NCBI GenBank assembly: GCA_052436255.1
Contig: JBQVNP010000002.1
Location: 42,015-106,014, forward strand
DNA: 64,000 bases
Reading direction: 5' to 3'
Origin: Pelomonas sp052436255
GTDB taxonomy: Bacteria; Pseudomonadota; Gammaproteobacteria; Burkholderiales; Burkholderiaceae_C
Position numbers and translations under genes: made by a program. Below are positions 1-8,066 of this stretch, one piece after another (the stretch's first letter is position 1; each line of letters starts with the position of its first letter). Under the pieces are notes generated by a model. That model was not told the DNA's origin. It searched no databases and was given only the letters and a program-made list of their open reading frames with translations.

Positions 1-852
1 CTCGGCGACACGAACAGCTGCCTGGCCGTCATCGCCGCAAAGCGCCGCAAGATCCCGATCTTCCACATGGAAGCTGGCAACCGCTGCTTCGACATGCGCG
101 TGCCCGAGGAAACCAACCGCCGCATCGTCGACCACACGGCTGACATCAACCTCACCTACAGCACGATCGCCCGCGACTATCTGCTGCGCGAGGGACTGCC
201 GCCCGACCAGATCATCAAGACCGGCAGTCCGATGTTCGAGGTGCTAAACCATTACCGCGACGGCATCGCGTCATCGGAGGTGCTGAGCCGTCTGAACCTG
301 AACGAGGGACGCTATTTCGTTGTCAGTGCCCACCGCGAAGAGAACATCGAATCGCCACGCACTTTCGGCAAGCTCGTCGGCATTTTGAATGCTGTTGCAG
401 CGGACCATAACCTGCCGGTCATCGTGTCCACCCACCCGCGGACACAGAAGCGCATCGATGCAGACGGCATCAAGTTCCATGCGCGCGTGATGCTCATGAA
501 GCCGCTCGGTTTCCTGGACTATGTGCGGCTGCAATCCTCAGCCATGGCGGTACTTTCCGACAGCGGCACGATCAACGAGGAGTCGTCCATCCTCAACTTC
601 CCGGCGCTGAACCTGCGCGAGGCGCACGAGCGCCCCGAAGGCATGGAGGAAGGCGCCGTCATGATGACCGGCCTGTCGGTCGAGCGCGTGCGCCAGGGCC
701 TGGCAGTGCTGGCATCCCAGGCTCGCGGCGAACAGCGCAGCCTTCGCTTGGTGGTCGACTACAGCGTGCCCAACGTCTCGCAGAAGGTCGTGCGCATCAT
801 TCACAGCTACACCGACTATGTGAAACGCGTGGTCTGGCGCCAGTACGACTGA
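1..852 (+). CDS. fnlC: Non-hydrolysing UDP-HexNAc 2-epimerase, FnlC/WbjD/Cap5G type (5' end outside window)
   Basis: The reading frame is open from base 1, so the gene starts upstream; 283 residues of an expected 370-380 are visible. GDTNSCL opens the visible part, followed by HMEAGNRCFDMRVPEETNR, VSAHREEN and SDSGTINEESS, the UDP- and active-site signatures of the WecB superfamily. The HMEAGNRCFDMRVPEE form is that of FnlC/WbjD/Cap5G, which epimerise C2 of a UDP-2-acetamido-2,6-dideoxyhexose to make UDP-L-FucNAc, rather than of housekeeping WecB (compare the separate WecB at 29069-30175). The next gene is a WbuB-like transferase, the usual partner of FnlC. An RmlD-like reductase at 4190-5062 leaves open the related UDP-L-QuiNAc pathway, so the sugar is inferred. 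Cytoplasmic. Confidence 0.88.
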   Translation, partial: LGDTNSCLAVIAAKRRKIPIFHMEAGNRCFDMRVPEETNRRIVDHTADINLTYSTIARDYLLREGLPPDQIIKTGSPMFEVLNHYRDGIASSEVLSRLNLNEGRYFVVSAHREENIESPRTFGKLVGILNAVAADHNLPVIVSTHPRTQKRIDADGIKFHARVMLMKPLGFLDYVRLQSSAMAVLSDSGTINEESSILNFPALNLREAHERPEGMEEGAVMMTGLSVERVRQGLAVLASQARGEQRSLRLVVDYSVPNVSQKVVRIIHSYTDYVKRVVWRQYD

Positions 853-854
853 GG

Positions 855-2099
855 ATGCGCGTCCTCGTCGTCAGCCAGTATTTCTGGCCCGAAGCCTTTC
901 GCGTCAACGAAATCGTCTCCGAGCTGCGTGCGCGCGGCCATGAAGTCACCGTGCTGACCGGCCTACCCAACTACCCCGGCGGCCAGGTCTTCGACGAGTA
1001 TGCGGCGGAACCGGCAGCGTTTACCCACTACCACGGCGCCGAGGTCATTCGCGTGCCGTTGCGACCTCGCGGCAAGGGCTCGATCCGGCTGCTGCTGAAC
1101 TACTGGAGCTTCGTCTTCTGGGGCTGCCTGCTCGGACCGTGGAGGCTGCGCGGGCGAGCGTTCGACGCCATCTTCTGCTTCGAGACCTCACCTATCACGT
1201 CGGCCCTGCCAGCCGTGCTGCTGCGCCGCATCAAGCAGGCACCACTGCTGCTGTGGGTGCTGGATCTCTGGCCCGACACACTGTCGGCCGTGGGCATGGT
1301 GCGCTCGCCGCGCGCGCTTGGCTGGGTGGGGCGGCTGGTCGCCTTCATCTACAAGCGCTGCGACCTGATCCTGGGTCAGTCGCGCTCCTTCTTCGCACCG
1401 ATCGAGCGCTGGTCCCAAGCCCCTGAGAAGACACGCTACTTCCCGCAGTGGGCCGAGGAGGCCTTCGATCGCGACCTGGCTGAAGTGGCGACCGCCGCCG
1501 AGCTGGCTCCGCATCACGGTGCGTTCAAGGTCATGTTTGCCGGCAATATCGGCGATGCGCAGGACTTTCCAGCCATCCTTGCTGCCGCCCAGAGGATGCG
1601 CGACCGCAAGGATGTCAACTGGCTGATCGTCGGTGACGGCCGGGCGGCCGAGTGGGTGCGGGCCGAGATCACGCGGCGCCGGCTGAGTGAGACCGTCTTC
1701 ATGCTGGGCCGGCATCCACTTGAGCGCATGCCGGCCTTCTTCAAGGGTGCGGATGCGCTGCTCGTGTCGCTGAAGGCCGAGCCCATCTTCGCTATGACCA
1801 TTCCTGGCAAGGTCTCCGCCTATCTGTCGGCTGGCAAGCCTCTTCTCGCGATGCTAGATGGCGAGGGTGCAACGGTGGTAAATGAAGCTGGCGCGGGGCT
1901 GACCTGCCCGGCCGGCGACAGCGTCGCATTGGCTGACCAGGTGCGCCGGCTGGCCAGCCTGCCCGAGCACGAGCGCCTGGCCATGGGGGTAAATGCGCAG
2001 GCGTACTGCCGCTCACAATTCCACCGCGACACGTTGATCGGCCAGCTCGAACAGTGGATGCAAGCAGCGCACGAGGGCTTTCGCACACGACGGCCATGA
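855..2099 (+). CDS. wbuB: GT4 glycosyltransferase, WbuB-like (candidate L-fucosamine-type transferase)
   Basis: A 414-residue GT-B glycosyltransferase. The N-terminus MRVLVVSQYFWPEAFRVN, then LTGLPNYPGG, and LLLWVLDLWPD near residue 130 are typical of the WbuB subfamily of GT4. The C-terminal nucleotide-binding domain has VMFAGNIGDAQDF and a GRHPLERMPAFFKGADALLV stretch. WbuB enzymes transfer N-acetyl-L-fucosamine or a related amino-deoxy sugar to a lipid-linked O-antigen or capsule precursor on the inner face of the membrane. The gene begins 2 nt after the 2-epimerase stop and overlaps the next gene by 4 bp (ATGA), so the three are one operon. Family is secure; acceptor and exact sugar are inferred from the neighbour. 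Confidence 0.85.
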   Translation: MRVLVVSQYFWPEAFRVNEIVSELRARGHEVTVLTGLPNYPGGQVFDEYAAEPAAFTHYHGAEVIRVPLRPRGKGSIRLLLNYWSFVFWGCLLGPWRLRGRAFDAIFCFETSPITSALPAVLLRRIKQAPLLLWVLDLWPDTLSAVGMVRSPRALGWVGRLVAFIYKRCDLILGQSRSFFAPIERWSQAPEKTRYFPQWAEEAFDRDLAEVATAAELAPHHGAFKVMFAGNIGDAQDFPAILAAAQRMRDRKDVNWLIVGDGRAAEWVRAEITRRRLSETVFMLGRHPLERMPAFFKGADALLVSLKAEPIFAMTIPGKVSAYLSAGKPLLAMLDGEGATVVNEAGAGLTCPAGDSVALADQVRRLASLPEHERLAMGVNAQAYCRSQFHRDTLIGQLEQWMQAAHEGFRTRRP

Positions 2100-3247
2100 C
2101 GAGGCTGCGAGTGCTCGTGCTCAACCCTTACTTCCTGCCGAGTAGCAAGGGAGGCGGCTCGGTGACGGCGGTGGTGAGTCTCGTGGCGCACCTGAAGAAC
2201 GACTTCGAATTCGTGGTTGCCGCCAGCGCGCACGACCTGCACACCGCCGAGCCTTTTGCTGATACAGCCCGCCTGGATGCGCAGCAAAAGATCGGTATCA
2301 AGCTGCACCATCTGCCGCGCGGCCTTGCGGCGTTCAGGCACATGGACGAGCTACTGCGCCAGCCCTGGGACCTGATCTACCTGAACAGCATCCTTTCACC
2401 AGTATTCACGGCCCTGCCCCTGCTGCTGCGAAGGCTGAGACTACCCGATCTGCCTGTGCTGCTGGCACCTCGGGGTGAGCTCATGCGCGGCGCCTTGATG
2501 CAGCGTCGAACGAAGAAGCTGATCTACCTGCGGCTAATGCGCGGCCTGGGATTGTTCAGGAGGCTGCAGTTCCATGCCACCAGCGAAACAGAGCAACAGG
2601 CAGTGCGTGACTTCGGCTTCAGTCCTGTCCACCTTGTCGCTGACCTGCCGCCAAGGCTACGGGCATTGCCGCAACCCCACTGCCCTGCATCATCTGCGCC
2701 CTTGAAGATCGTCTTCCTCTCGCGCATCGAAGCCAAGAAGAACCTGCTGTTCGCGCTCGAGACCCTAGCCCAGGTCAAGGTACCCGTGGCCCTGGACATC
2801 GTGGGGCCTGTCGGCGATGCCGACTATTGGGCTGCCTGTCGCGACGCGATGGCGCGCTTGCCTGCCTGGGTACAGGCTCACTATCTCGGGCCGATCGACC
2901 CCGGGCAGGTTGTCGGGACCTTGGCGAAGTATGAGTTGTTTTTCCTCCCGACCCAGGCAGAGAACAACGGCTACGTGATTCATGAAGCGCTCCTGGCAGG
3001 CTGCTCGCTGCTTATCAGCGATCAGACACCGTGGCGGCAGCTTGCCGCTGCAGGCGTTGGCGTTGATCTGCCACTGCAGGTCCCGCAATTCGTACAAGCG
3101 GTGGATGCGTTCGCCGCCCTCCCCGCTGGCGACCGCCTTGCGCAGCGCCAACGCGCGCAGGCTTTCGGCGCAGCTCGGCTCGATGCTGAAGCTGACATCG
3201 CCGCGATGGGAGCTCTGCTAGCGCAGGCCGCGTCAGCGCATCGTTAG
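2096..3247 (+). CDS. GT4 family glycosyltransferase
   Basis: The start is placed at the ATG that overlaps the preceding TGA (ATGA), giving 383 residues beginning MTRLRVLVLNPYFLPSSKGG; an upstream in-frame ATG at 2054 would lie deep in the previous gene. The N-terminal Rossmann domain has the NPYFLPSSKGGG loop. The C-terminal domain has KIVFLSRIEAKKNL and an AENNGYVIHEALLAGC segment, matching the E-x7-E nucleotide-sugar site of GT4 enzymes. It probably adds a sugar to the same lipid-linked oligosaccharide as the neighbouring transferase. Its stop codon overlaps that of the convergent acyltransferase. Substrate unknown. Confidence 0.8.
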   Translation: MTRLRVLVLNPYFLPSSKGGGSVTAVVSLVAHLKNDFEFVVAASAHDLHTAEPFADTARLDAQQKIGIKLHHLPRGLAAFRHMDELLRQPWDLIYLNSILSPVFTALPLLLRRLRLPDLPVLLAPRGELMRGALMQRRTKKLIYLRLMRGLGLFRRLQFHATSETEQQAVRDFGFSPVHLVADLPPRLRALPQPHCPASSAPLKIVFLSRIEAKKNLLFALETLAQVKVPVALDIVGPVGDADYWAACRDAMARLPAWVQAHYLGPIDPGQVVGTLAKYELFFLPTQAENNGYVIHEALLAGCSLLISDQTPWRQLAAAGVGVDLPLQVPQFVQAVDAFAALPAGDRLAQRQRAQAFGAARLDAEADIAAMGALLAQAASAHR

Positions 3248-4182
3248 TGCCGGTCTTTGTTCAGCCTGCCCAGCAAGGGCTTTTCGATCAAGCGGTGCAG
3301 CGCGACGCCGGCCAGCACAGCTCCTGACAGCATCACGGGATAAAGCAACCAACCCCAGGTTTGGCCGCGAAGGCCAAGCCACATGGCGGCCTTGCATGCA
3401 GCGCTGATGACGGGGTAGTGCACCAAGTAGATGCAGTAGGACGAGTCGCCCAGCAGCTGCAGTGCCGGATGGCGACCGAACACGTGGCCGGCACGCTCCG
3501 CGCTGACAAGGCCAAGCACCAGCACGGCGGAGCCAAGCCCAAGCCAGAGCGTGGGCTTGTGCCCCATGGCGACGTCGTAGACACAGGCGCTGATGAATAT
3601 CGCCGCACCGAGCAGGGCCACTGTCCGCCCGGGCAGGGTTGGTCGCCACTGATCCACGAGGGCGCTCAACGCACCGGCCAAAAAGAGCGCCAGATAGACG
3701 GTGCCGTAGGGCCAGCAGAGCAGCACGGCGGCGAGAGCGGCCAAGCCCAGGATCGGATGAAGAATCAGCGCACCGAACAGCCCATAGAAGACCACCTCCC
3801 ACTGCAGCGACCAAGCCACCGAAACGACTGGCGCCGAATTAGCCGGTATCAGTAACAGCGCCCACACCAGGTCACCGGGAGACAGGTCGACGATGCGATA
3901 GGCCCCGGCGTACGCCACAAGGAAGACTATCCAGTAGATGGGGTAGACCCTGGCGAAGCGCTTCCAGATAAATCGCCCGAACTGCCTAGGCTGGTGGATG
4001 TCGCCGCGATGCGCCAAGCTGATGATGAACCCGCTCAGCACGAAGAAGAAGTCGACGCCGGCATGCCCGAACGGCACCAGGAACAAGTCCACGCCGAAGT
4101 AGTGCTTGATGGCCAGGCCGAGGTGAAAGCAAAGCACCATCAGTGCCGCAACGGCCCGGCCAGCCTGTAGGGACCGCAGCAT
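3244..4182 (-). CDS. Acyltransferase 3 family membrane protein (OafA/YrhL-like)
   Basis: 312 residues starting MLRSLQAGRAVAALMVLCFH, the typical first helix of acyltransferase-3 proteins with the conserved His in VLCFHLG. GHAGVDFFFVLSGFIIS follows near residue 45, the family's second signature. About ten hydrophobic segments follow, and there is no C-terminal SGNH domain, so this is the short membrane-only form. Such proteins transfer acetyl or other acyl groups from cytoplasmic donors to periplasmic or lipid-linked glycans. It is last in a minus-strand run from the flippase (7746) and probably O-acetylates the repeat unit made here. Its stop overlaps that of the convergent glycosyltransferase gene. 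Confidence 0.85.
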   Translation of the reverse strand: MLRSLQAGRAVAALMVLCFHLGLAIKHYFGVDLFLVPFGHAGVDFFFVLSGFIISLAHRGDIHQPRQFGRFIWKRFARVYPIYWIVFLVAYAGAYRIVDLSPGDLVWALLLIPANSAPVVSVAWSLQWEVVFYGLFGALILHPILGLAALAAVLLCWPYGTVYLALFLAGALSALVDQWRPTLPGRTVALLGAAIFISACVYDVAMGHKPTLWLGLGSAVLVLGLVSAERAGHVFGRHPALQLLGDSSYCIYLVHYPVISAACKAAMWLGLRGQTWGWLLYPVMLSGAVLAGVALHRLIEKPLLGRLNKDRH

Positions 4183-4189
4183 CAGCCCG

Positions 4190-5062
4190 TCAACCGAACC
4201 CGTGCATTCTTGTCACCATCTCGTCCCAGTCGGGTGAGCAGTAGCCTGTGGCAGTCTTGAAACGACCCGCGTTCAAGGACCGGTCCAGAACCGGAATAGG
4301 CTCGGCGTTGATCACGTTGCGGCGCTCGTACACGCGAGCCACCATCTGCAGTAGGTCGTATTTACTGATGGCGGGTCCGGCCACATGGTAGATGCCGCGC
4401 AACCCGGGGTTGGGCAGCACAAACTCCTGAATGACGCGAGCCAGCTCGACCGTTGGTAGCGCCGAGAAGATGGCGTTGCTGAACCCTGACACCGGGCCGG
4501 ATTGAGCAAGGAACCACCCCAGGAGGGCATGTGAGGTATGAAGCTCATGGCCGATGATGGATGTCCGAAGCGTGACCGCGTTGTCGTAGTCCACCTCGCC
4601 CATGAGCTTGCTGCGGCCGTAAAGGTCGGCAGCGTCAGGGGTGTCTGACTCGGCGTAGTTGCCGGCCGCGCCGGAAAACACGCAGTCCGTGCTGATATGG
4701 ATCAGCCGTGCGCCGTGGTTCTGCGCAAGGCGGGTCAGGCGATGGGGGAGCAACGCATTGATCGGTATGGTCAGGGCGGGCGCATCTGCCCCGGCCAGCT
4801 GCTTGACAATACCGATGCAATTGATGATCGCGTCCGGACGTACGTCGGCCAACAGACGCCGCATCGCGGTCAGGTCGCCCGCATCCGCGCAAGGAATGAA
4901 TGACGCGGACGGCGCGCGCGCCCTCAGGCCCTCAACCGTTTCGACGCGACGTACTGCGCCGATAACCGCATAGGACGGGTCTTGCGAGAACCAGCGCAGC
5001 ACGGCGTTGCCCAGCATGCCATTGGCGCCAAGAACCAGGAGTCGTTTGGGGGAATGCGTCAT
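4190..5062 (-). CDS. RmlD-like NAD(P)-dependent sugar-nucleotide reductase (extended SDR)
   Basis: 290 residues from the chosen ATG (MTHSPKRLLVLGANGMLG). A GTG two codons upstream is possible, but GAAGG lies 10 nt before the ATG and only 4 nt before the GTG. It has the Rossmann GANGMLG loop, the segment IINCIGIV, the catalytic region HISTDCVFSG and YGRSKLMGE with the SDR Tyr-x3-Lys. RmlD enzymes reduce 4-keto-6-deoxy sugar nucleotides. Near an FnlC-like epimerase, the relevant homolog may be WbvR, which makes UDP-L-RhaNAc on the route to UDP-L-QuiNAc, rather than the dTDP-rhamnose enzyme; no rmlA, rmlB or rmlC is seen. Fold and reaction class are secure, substrate is not. Confidence 0.8.
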   Translation of the reverse strand: MTHSPKRLLVLGANGMLGNAVLRWFSQDPSYAVIGAVRRVETVEGLRARAPSASFIPCADAGDLTAMRRLLADVRPDAIINCIGIVKQLAGADAPALTIPINALLPHRLTRLAQNHGARLIHISTDCVFSGAAGNYAESDTPDAADLYGRSKLMGEVDYDNAVTLRTSIIGHELHTSHALLGWFLAQSGPVSGFSNAIFSALPTVELARVIQEFVLPNPGLRGIYHVAGPAISKYDLLQMVARVYERRNVINAEPIPVLDRSLNAGRFKTATGYCSPDWDEMVTRMHGFG

Positions 5063-5075
5063 GAGCACGATGCCT

Positions 5076-6281
5076 TCAAACCACCAGACAGCGCACAGCG
5101 GTCTCCCAGTCGAGCTTCATCTCGACCAGGCGAGCAGCGAGGCGGGGTGGCGCCTCGGCCACAGTAGCCAGACCATCGACAAACGGGCGACCGCCGGCGG
5201 CCGTCGGGCGCATTGCCCGAGCCAGGATGTAGCGAATACGCGCGCGTCTAAGCATTCTTCGCTCGCGAGCGACCGCTGCCTGCAATCCAAGCAGTGGCGT
5301 GCCCAGAATTTCCGAAGCCTCTGAAGTCGCCTGCGCAATCTCTGATCCGTACTCAGGGTGACGCAAGCTGCAGGTCGCGAGCAGGCGTACGAAATTGAAC
5401 TCGATCAGCGTCGAAGGTGCCAGGTGCTTCAGGGTTTCGAGGGCGGCATGGGCCCAGACCGTTTCCACCGAAAAGAACTTGGGCACACCGGGACTCCAGC
5501 CAGCGGCGACAAAGCTGCTGGTCTGAGATTCGGCGCTGAGTTTGCCCTTGTGGGTATTCATCGCGCTGCGCCCGGAATTGCTGCCGCCGGAAGCGCCCGG
5601 AATTGACAAGGGGAAGTCGACAACGAGAAATGTCTCGGAACAGACCGCGAGCCCCACGGCGCCGGAAACGTCGGGGCTGGAACCATGGAAGTACTGCCCC
5701 GAACGATCGCGAACTCGCTCCATCAGGGTGCGGCGAACGACGCCGTGATATATCTTCGGCAGACCGTCCGTGCCTTGCGCGGCTTCCCGCAAAGCCAGGG
5801 CCAGCGAATCGGAAGCACGGCTGACCTTGCCGCCGCCCATCTGCTTGGCGAAATACAGCCGAGAGGCGTGCCGAGCGCCAAAATGCCGGGAGCGAAAGTC
5901 CGGCCAGACATAGTTAGCCACCACGTTTGGTGCGATGAGGTCGACCCGCTTTTGATGCGCCCACTGCGCCGCTTCAAGCAGCCCGCCGGCAATGGTGTCG
6001 TCGTCTCCGATCAGGCAGAGGAACTCGCCCTTACTGGCCCCGATGGCGGCATTGTGGTTGCCGGTCATGTCCAGCTTCTGCTCAGGCCTGAAATATTTCA
6101 GGCGCGGGTCGCGGCCCAGCGGATTTTGGGCGACCCAGCGCATCAGCTCGCCATCGGTACTCGTGTCGCTGACCACCAATTCGAGCCTCCGGTCCCCCTG
6201 GGTGAGCACCGACTCGATCGCGTGCATCGCGTAACGAGCACGATTGTGCGTGGGCATCACAACAGACAAGAGCGGCGGCAT
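5076..6281 (-). CDS. GT2 family glycosyltransferase
   Basis: 401 residues. The N-terminus LLSVVMPTHNRARYAMHAIE, then LELVVSDTSTDG and GEFLCLIGDDDTIAGG, give the GT-A fold with its metal-binding acidic motif, here DDD. The C-terminal third is more divergent and ends in a short helical tail. It sits between the flippase and the RmlD-like reductase with short gaps (7 and 13 nt), consistent with one operon assembling a surface glycan. Acceptor and donor cannot be read from sequence. Confidence 0.82.
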   Translation of the reverse strand: MPPLLSVVMPTHNRARYAMHAIESVLTQGDRRLELVVSDTSTDGELMRWVAQNPLGRDPRLKYFRPEQKLDMTGNHNAAIGASKGEFLCLIGDDDTIAGGLLEAAQWAHQKRVDLIAPNVVANYVWPDFRSRHFGARHASRLYFAKQMGGGKVSRASDSLALALREAAQGTDGLPKIYHGVVRRTLMERVRDRSGQYFHGSSPDVSGAVGLAVCSETFLVVDFPLSIPGASGGSNSGRSAMNTHKGKLSAESQTSSFVAAGWSPGVPKFFSVETVWAHAALETLKHLAPSTLIEFNFVRLLATCSLRHPEYGSEIAQATSEASEILGTPLLGLQAAVARERRMLRRARIRYILARAMRPTAAGGRPFVDGLATVAEAPPRLAARLVEMKLDWETAVRCLVV

Positions 6282-6288
6282 GAGGTTG

Positions 6289-7746
6289 TCAGAGCGGATC
6301 TAGGCGCGTCATTGTCTTTGATCGCTGCAGCAGGGCCTGCACGGCGCCGATCACGCAAATCGCGCTGACCAGCAACCAGGCGGATATCCGCAGCGTTGTG
6401 GTGGGGAGCAGCAGCCCTACGAAACCGAAGGGGGCCAGCATCAACAGCCTGATCGCCTTCCTGTCGAAAAGCCGACCGCCTCCCTCTAATGGCAGGCGCT
6501 GCGCCGCCACGACCAGCAATACGGCATCAAGCACCACACGCGCCAGCCAAACACAGGCGGCCGCCTCGATGCCCATTTGGGACGCGGCCCAGGCAAGTGC
6601 CACGATGAAGATTGGCAATTCGAGGAGATGCAGCTTTGCCGTCGTCGCGGCCCGCCCGGCGCTTTGCAAGGCGGTGTAGGGCAGCTGCGCCAGACCGGTC
6701 ACGAACATGCCGAGCGAGAAGATCAGGAGACAACCTTGGGCCTCGGCCGCGAACCCGGCATCAAGCCAGAGCGACAGCAGTGGCCCGGCAAAGGTCGCCA
6801 GACCCAGGGTGATGGGCAGCAGGACCACACTTAACCCAAGCAAAGCCTGCCTGCAAAGGCGCGCAGCGTCCTGCTCCCGCTGCGCAATCTGCGCCGCCAG
6901 CGCCGGGAACAGCACTGCCGTCAGGGCGCCTGGCAGGATCCAGAGCTTCATCACCAGCTCCTGCGGCGTGGCGTAGTAGGCCAGTGTCGCCACCGGCACG
7001 AACAGGCCGACGATGAAGCGGTCCGCATAGCCCATCAGGGGCCCTAGCAGGTTGCTGACCAGCAGCCACTGGCTAGAGCGCAGCAGCGAACCGAGCAGGT
7101 CGCGCCGCCAACTGATTCGACCACGCAATTGCGGCAGCGCGTACCAAGTGGCCACGCCGTGGGCCAGGGCGCCGAGCAGCCTGCCGATGGTGAGCACTGC
7201 GGCGATCGCTGTCAGATCGGCCCCGTACAGATGAAGGACGATGACAGGCGCGACAAAGGTCCAGATACCCATGGGCACTCGAATGCCATTGACGAGCCCG
7301 AATGCGCCGCAGGCCTCCAGCATGCCGCGCAGGCCGGCCGTGCCTATCACCATTGGCAGGGCCAGGGCCAACCATTGCAGGCTGACCAGCGCCTCGCGGA
7401 CATCGGGCAAATCGCGCAAGCCCCCAACGAGCCAGGGCGCCAGCAGGTAGAGCGCCAATCCGGCCGCCAGCCCGACGCCGCCCAACAGGATCAGCGCGGT
7501 GCCACACAGCGGCCCCACCAGCGCGTCCTCACCCTTCTCCAGCACGACGGCCAGGCGCAGCGTCAGCGCACGCGCCAGACCCAGATCGAACAAGCCGAAA
7601 TAGCTCACCAGCGCCCAGATCAGCGTCAGCAATCCGAAACGCGCCGTGCCCAGCCCCGCGAGCAGGACCGGAATCGCAAACAGGGCCACCAGCAGCGGGG
7701 CGCCAAGACCGATCAGGTTTAGAAGGGAATGGCGAACGATTCTCAA
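6289..7746 (-). CDS. Wzx-like polysaccharide flippase (MOP superfamily)
   Basis: 485 residues with about 12-14 hydrophobic segments, opening with MRIVRHSLLNLIGLGAPLL and FGLLTLIWALVSYFGLFDLG, typical of Wzx/RfbX proteins that move undecaprenyl-linked repeat units across the inner membrane. The start reads TTG, with GAGG six bases upstream; no in-frame ATG fits better. It is first in a leftward block with GT2, RmlD-like and acyltransferase genes, and lies back to back with the small exported protein at 7863. A second flippase-like gene lies at 31409-32671, so two exported glycans may be made from this window. Confidence 0.85.
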   Translation of the reverse strand: MRIVRHSLLNLIGLGAPLLVALFAIPVLLAGLGTARFGLLTLIWALVSYFGLFDLGLARALTLRLAVVLEKGEDALVGPLCGTALILLGGVGLAAGLALYLLAPWLVGGLRDLPDVREALVSLQWLALALPMVIGTAGLRGMLEACGAFGLVNGIRVPMGIWTFVAPVIVLHLYGADLTAIAAVLTIGRLLGALAHGVATWYALPQLRGRISWRRDLLGSLLRSSQWLLVSNLLGPLMGYADRFIVGLFVPVATLAYYATPQELVMKLWILPGALTAVLFPALAAQIAQREQDAARLCRQALLGLSVVLLPITLGLATFAGPLLSLWLDAGFAAEAQGCLLIFSLGMFVTGLAQLPYTALQSAGRAATTAKLHLLELPIFIVALAWAASQMGIEAAACVWLARVVLDAVLLVVAAQRLPLEGGGRLFDRKAIRLLMLAPFGFVGLLLPTTTLRISAWLLVSAICVIGAVQALLQRSKTMTRLDPL

Positions 7747-7862
7747 GGGCGGCCTCAGGGCGCACGATTGTAGGTGGCGGGTCGCCAGCTACCCGCTCCG
7801 CGGGCGTCGCCTGATAACATGAAGATCCTGCTCAAGGCCCGGGCAACTTTCTCGATACAGCC

Positions 7863-8066
7863 ATGTTTTTCTGCCGCCAAGTGCTCCTGGTTCTGCTGCT
7901 GCTGCTGGCAGGCACCGCACCGGCCTATGCCTATATCGACGGGGGCTCGGCCCACCTCATCATCCAGGGTTTGATTGCGGCGGCTGTCGGGCTCGTCTAC
8001 TACATCCGCAACCCTCGCGAGATCTGGCGCGCCCTGAAGCGGCGTTGGAACCGGGACCGCTCCTGA
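7863..8066 (+). CDS. Small exported or membrane protein with YIDGGS motif
   Basis: 67 residues. An N-terminal hydrophobic segment (about residues 5-19, ending TAPAYA) looks like a signal peptide. It is followed by YIDGGSAHLIIQG, a second hydrophobic helix and a basic tail rich in Arg and Lys. I recognise the Y-I-D-x-G-x-[GA] pattern from small uncharacterised proteins next to sulfatase-like and methyltransferase genes, but no function is known to me. Its TGA overlaps the next ATG (TGATG), so it is translationally coupled to the methyltransferase. The length, coupling and clear topology argue that it is a real gene. Confidence 0.65.
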   Translation: MFFCRQVLLVLLLLLAGTAPAYAYIDGGSAHLIIQGLIAAAVGLVYYIRNPREIWRALKRRWNRDRS

